The notes under the pieces: generated by a model | Database searches by the model: none | Seen by the model: only the letters and a program-made list of their open reading frames with translations | What the model was told of the DNA's origin: nothing | In this document: in pieces, positions 60,903 to 64,000 of the stretch | Layout: each line of letters starts with the position of its first letter | Numbering within the stretch: position 1 is the first letter of the stretch | Program-made: the position numbers and the translations under genes | NCBI RefSeq assembly: GCF_018122735.1 | Contig: NZ_JAGRRD010000001.1 | Coordinates: 3,639,190 to 3,703,189, forward strand | From: Azoarcus sp. L1K30 | GTDB lineage: Bacteria; Pseudomonadota; Gammaproteobacteria; Burkholderiales; Rhodocyclaceae | Direction: 5' to 3' | DNA length: 64,000 bases

Positions 60903-63900
60903 ATGAGTAGACACCCTCGCTCGCCAGTATTCGTGGCGACACCTGATTTCGACGACTGCCTCAGCATCGACCGTCCCCGTTTGCGGCGCATGGCGCGCGA
61001 ACTGAAGCGCGGCGACGAGGCGCGCAAGCAAAAGCTGCAGGAAAGTTACGACGCCCTGCTGGATCGCTCGCGCACCGCGCTGGCAGCGCGCCGGGCGGCG
61101 CTGCCGAAGCCGGAGTTTCCGCCTGAGCTGCCGGTGTCCGCGCGGCGCGAGGAGATCGCCGAGGCCCTGACGGCACATCAGGTCGTCATCGTCTGTGGCG
61201 AGACCGGATCCGGCAAGACGACCCAGCTGCCCAAGATCTGCATGACCCTGGGGCGCGGCGCCGCCGGGCTCATCGGTCACACCCAGCCGCGGCGCCTGGC
61301 AGCACGCGCGACAGCGTCGCGCATCGCGCAGGAACTCGACAGTCCATTGGGGCAGGCGGTCGGCTACAAGATCCGTTTCACCGACAAACTCACCGCGTCA
61401 AGCCATATCAAGCTGATGACCGACGGCATCCTGCTGGCGGAGACCCAGACCGATCCGCTGCTCGCCGCCTACGACACGATCATCATCGATGAGGCGCACG
61501 AGCGCAGCCTGAATATCGATTTCCTGCTCGGCTATCTGCGCACGCTGTTGCCCAGACGCCCCGATCTCAAGGTGATCGTGACCTCGGCCACGCTAGACGC
61601 CGATCGATTCGCGCGTCATTTTGCCGATGCCGCAGGCAAGCCGGCGCCGGTGATCGAGGTGTCGGGCCGCCTATATCCGATCACCATGCACTACCGCCCG
61701 GTGGAAGAGGAGGAGGCGAAGCCGGCCGCACGCGGGGGAGAGCGCACGCCACTCCGCAAGAACAGGGCGCGCGACCTGCTCGATGCGATCGTCGATGCGG
61801 TCGACGAGGCGCAGCGCTGCGGGCCCGGTGACGTGCTGGTGTTCCTGCCCGGCGAGCGCGAGATCCGCGAAGCCGCCGAGGCGCTGCGCAAGGCCCAGCA
61901 TCTGCCGGGTACCGAGATCCTGCCCTTGTTTGCGCGTCAGTCGGCACAGGACCAGGCGAAGGTGTTTTCGCCGTCTAAGGGGCGTCGGGTAGTGCTGTCG
62001 ACCAACGTTGCCGAGACCTCGCTCACCGTGCCCGGTATTCGCTACGTGGTGGACACCGGATTGGCGCGGGTCAAGCGCTATTCACCGCGCAACAAGGTCG
62101 AGCAGTTGCAGATCGAAAAGATTGCCCAGTCCGCGGCACAGCAACGAGCGGGACGCTGCGGGCGGGTGATGGACGGCATCTGCTTCCGGCTATACGACGA
62201 GGACGACTTTGCCCGGCGTCAGGCCCACACCGATCCCGAGATCCTGCGTTCGTCGCTGGCGGGCGTGATCCTGCGCATGAAAGCGCTGCGGCTGGGTACG
62301 GTAGAGGATTTCCCCTTCATCGATGCGCCCGGCTCGCGCCTGATTGGCGATGGCTACGCGTCGCTTGCCGAACTGGGCGCGGTCACGGATGACGATGCGC
62401 GCACGCTGACCCCGAGCGGGGCCGAGCTGGCCAAGCTGCCGCTCGATCCGCGCATCGGGCGCATGATCCTGGCCGCGCGTGACCGTGGTTGCCTGGCAGA
62501 ACTGCTGGTCATTGCAGCGGCGCTGTCGGTGCAGGATCCGCGCGAGCGACCGCAGGAAGGGCCGGGCGGCGCAGACCAGGCGCATGCGAAATTTCGTGGT
62601 GGTGAGCAGGATCAGCGTTCGGAGTTTCTCTGGTATCTGCACCTGTGGAAGGCCTGGGATGAGCTTCAGCGCCATGAATCGGTGAGTAAGCAGAAGGCGT
62701 GGTGCAAGCAGCACTTCCTGTCGTGGATGCGGATGCGCGAATGGCGTGACGTGTTCACCCAGCTTCATGCGCTGTGTGCCGAACACGGCTGGAAGGAGAA
62801 CCAGCTCCCCGCCAATTACGAGACCATTCACAAGGCACTACTGGCGGGACTCCTGGGCAACATCGGCTGCAAGGTCGAAGATGCCTCCGGCCCCCAGGCG
62901 GGCAGCTATCTCGGTGCGCGTGGCATCAAGTTCTGGCCCCATCCAGGCTCGACGCTGGCGAAGAAGGCGGGCAAGTGGATCATGTGTGCCGAACAGGTTG
63001 AGACTTCGCGCCTGTTCGGGCGCTGCATTGCCCGCATCGAGCCCGAATGGGTGGAAGAGGTGGGTGCGCACCTGCTACGGACGCAGGTGTTCGAGCCACA
63101 TTGGTCGAAGGCGTCCGGTGCCGTACGCGCCTGGGCTCGGGGCACTTTGTATGGATTGGTGATCTACCCCCGGCGCGGCGTGGGTTATCGCGATACCGAT
63201 CCGGCGCTGTGTCGGGCATTGTTCATTCGCGAGGGGCTGGTGGCGGGCGAGATCGCCGACGGCGCTGCCCGCAACATGGGTTTCCTGTCTCACAACCAGC
63301 GCCTTGTGGCTGAAATCGAACGCCTGGAGCACAAATCGCGGCGGCCGGACGTGCTGGTCGACGAGACGCTGATCGAGGCCTTCTACGATAGCCGTATCCC
63401 GCCCGATGTCGATGACCTTGCCAGCTTCGAATCCTGGCGCAAAACCGCGGAAAAGAGCGAGCCGAAGCTGCTTTACCTGTCGCGCGACCAGCTCATGCGG
63501 CATGAGGCGGAGGGTATCACCACCGAGCGCTTCCCGACCAAATTCGAGGTGCTGGGACAGAAGCTGACCCTGAGCTATCTTCACCAGCCAGGCGATGCCG
63601 ACGACGGCGTGACGCTCACCGTGCCGCTGGCCATGCTCAACCAGATTCCGGCCAATCGCTGCGAGTGGCTGGTGCCCGGTCTGCTGGAGGAGAAGATTAC
63701 CGCCCTGCTCAAGACCGTGCCGCAAAAGCACCGCCACCGACTGCAGCCGATGAGCGAAAGCGCAGCCGCCTTCATGGCCGATTTCGACGCCGGCGCCTTC
63801 GATACGGATGAGCCGCTGCTGCGCATGTTGCAGCGCTTCGTCGAGGACCGTGTCCAGCTCAAACTGCCACTGGAGAGCTTTCGTGTCGAGAACCTCAAGC

Positions 63901-64000
63901 CGCATTGCTTCATGAATCTGCGGGTGATCGACGAGCACGGGCGGGTGATGGGGCAGTCGCGCAATCTGTCCGAATTGCGCGCACGTTTCCGTGACCAGGT
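60903..64000 (+). CDS. hrpA: ATP-dependent RNA helicase HrpA (3' end beyond window)
   Basis: The first 1032 codons of a DEAH-box helicase; E. coli HrpA is about 1300 residues, so roughly the last fifth is missing. Visible motifs: Walker A GETGSGKTTQLPKI, Ib TQPRRLAARATASRI, II IIIDEAHERSLNIDFLLGYL, III TSATLDADRFARHF, V STNVAETSLTVPGIRYVVD and VI QSAAQQRAGRCGR. A Lys-rich HrpA-specific C-terminal region follows. It remodels RNA and translating ribosomes. The ATG at 60903 has only a weak GAG ribosome site and an overlapping short upstream reading frame. Confidence 0.94.
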   Translation, partial: MSRHPRSPVFVATPDFDDCLSIDRPRLRRMARELKRGDEARKQKLQESYDALLDRSRTALAARRAALPKPEFPPELPVSARREEIAEALTAHQVVIVCGETGSGKTTQLPKICMTLGRGAAGLIGHTQPRRLAARATASRIAQELDSPLGQAVGYKIRFTDKLTASSHIKLMTDGILLAETQTDPLLAAYDTIIIDEAHERSLNIDFLLGYLRTLLPRRPDLKVIVTSATLDADRFARHFADAAGKPAPVIEVSGRLYPITMHYRPVEEEEAKPAARGGERTPLRKNRARDLLDAIVDAVDEAQRCGPGDVLVFLPGEREIREAAEALRKAQHLPGTEILPLFARQSAQDQAKVFSPSKGRRVVLSTNVAETSLTVPGIRYVVDTGLARVKRYSPRNKVEQLQIEKIAQSAAQQRAGRCGRVMDGICFRLYDEDDFARRQAHTDPEILRSSLAGVILRMKALRLGTVEDFPFIDAPGSRLIGDGYASLAELGAVTDDDARTLTPSGAELAKLPLDPRIGRMILAARDRGCLAELLVIAAALSVQDPRERPQEGPGGADQAHAKFRGGEQDQRSEFLWYLHLWKAWDELQRHESVSKQKAWCKQHFLSWMRMREWRDVFTQLHALCAEHGWKENQLPANYETIHKALLAGLLGNIGCKVEDASGPQAGSYLGARGIKFWPHPGSTLAKKAGKWIMCAEQVETSRLFGRCIARIEPEWVEEVGAHLLRTQVFEPHWSKASGAVRAWARGTLYGLVIYPRRGVGYRDTDPALCRALFIREGLVAGEIADGAARNMGFLSHNQRLVAEIERLEHKSRRPDVLVDETLIEAFYDSRIPPDVDDLASFESWRKTAEKSEPKLLYLSRDQLMRHEAEGITTERFPTKFEVLGQKLTLSYLHQPGDADDGVTLTVPLAMLNQIPANRCEWLVPGLLEEKITALLKTVPQKHRHRLQPMSESAAAFMADFDAGAFDTDEPLLRMLQRFVEDRVQLKLPLESFRVENLKPHCFMNLRVIDEHGRVMGQSRNLSELRARFRDQ

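Noticed and set aside
1-64000. tRNA, rRNA, CRISPR, insertion sequences, prophage or attachment sites
   Set aside because: Intergenic gaps are short and show no cloverleaf, direct repeat arrays, transposase or integrase motifs.

Overview
The window is a dense, GC-rich stretch of bacterial chromosome. Gene content and order suggest a betaproteobacterium of the Rhodocyclales (Thauera/Azoarcus/Aromatoleum-like); this is an inference from gene neighbourhoods, not from a marker gene. Useful signs are a Tat-exported formate dehydrogenase cluster with DUF3305 and DUF3306 genes, the order rubredoxin-pilG-pilH-pilI-pilJ-chpA, pilT/pilU beside yggS-proC-yggT-yggU, and a pyrR-pyrB-pyrC' operon. No rRNA, tRNA, CRISPR array, insertion sequence or phage gene was seen, and no gene-free gap exceeds 300 bases.

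Layout. 1-4.6 kb (minus): signalling genes (a cut-off response regulator, an HDOD histidine kinase, an EAL-like/HDOD protein) and a ferredoxin-reductase-type flavoprotein. 4.7-6.0 kb (plus): an SDR-type oxidoreductase and hemJ. 6.0-24.5 kb: a formate dehydrogenase and molybdenum-cofactor region. A sigma-54 response regulator and its Cache-type sensor kinase are translationally coupled to mobB. After a soluble two-PAS chemoreceptor come, on the minus strand, fdhD, mobA and an HTH regulator with a molybdate-type binding domain. The plus-strand fdh genes follow: DUF3305, DUF3306, a large polyferredoxin, a TorD-like chaperone, a small Tat protein, fdhA, fdhB, a small lipoprotein, fdhC and a small exported helical protein, closed by two tandem terminators. 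The 257-base gap before the polyferredoxin holds a sigma-54-like promoter, upstream TGTC/GACA dyads and a second dyad on the -24 element.

24.7-36.1 kb: an RNA methyltransferase, pilU and pilT, the yggS-proC-yggT-yggU group, the algH-ruvX-pyrR-pyrB-pyrC' operon (the last a non-catalytic dihydroorotase homologue) and a photolyase. 36.2-45.7 kb: the twitching-motility chemosensory operon, with a 2019-residue ChpA. 45.8-51.3 kb: rubredoxin, thiD-thiE, hemL, a Mn2+ (yybP-ykoY) riboswitch in front of a TMEM165/GDT1 transporter, and mgtE. 51.4-64 kb: mtgA-aroE-tonB-RNase II-like, rarD-methyltransferase-yqiA, uppP, a YkgJ/DUF2478 pair, an unrecognised 235-residue protein, and hrpA running off the right edge.

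The most interesting part is the formate dehydrogenase region. It appears to combine two-component and metal-responsive control, cofactor synthesis, and an unusual cytoplasmic polyferredoxin with HdrA-like and MvhD-like segments, serving an enzyme exported to the periplasm.
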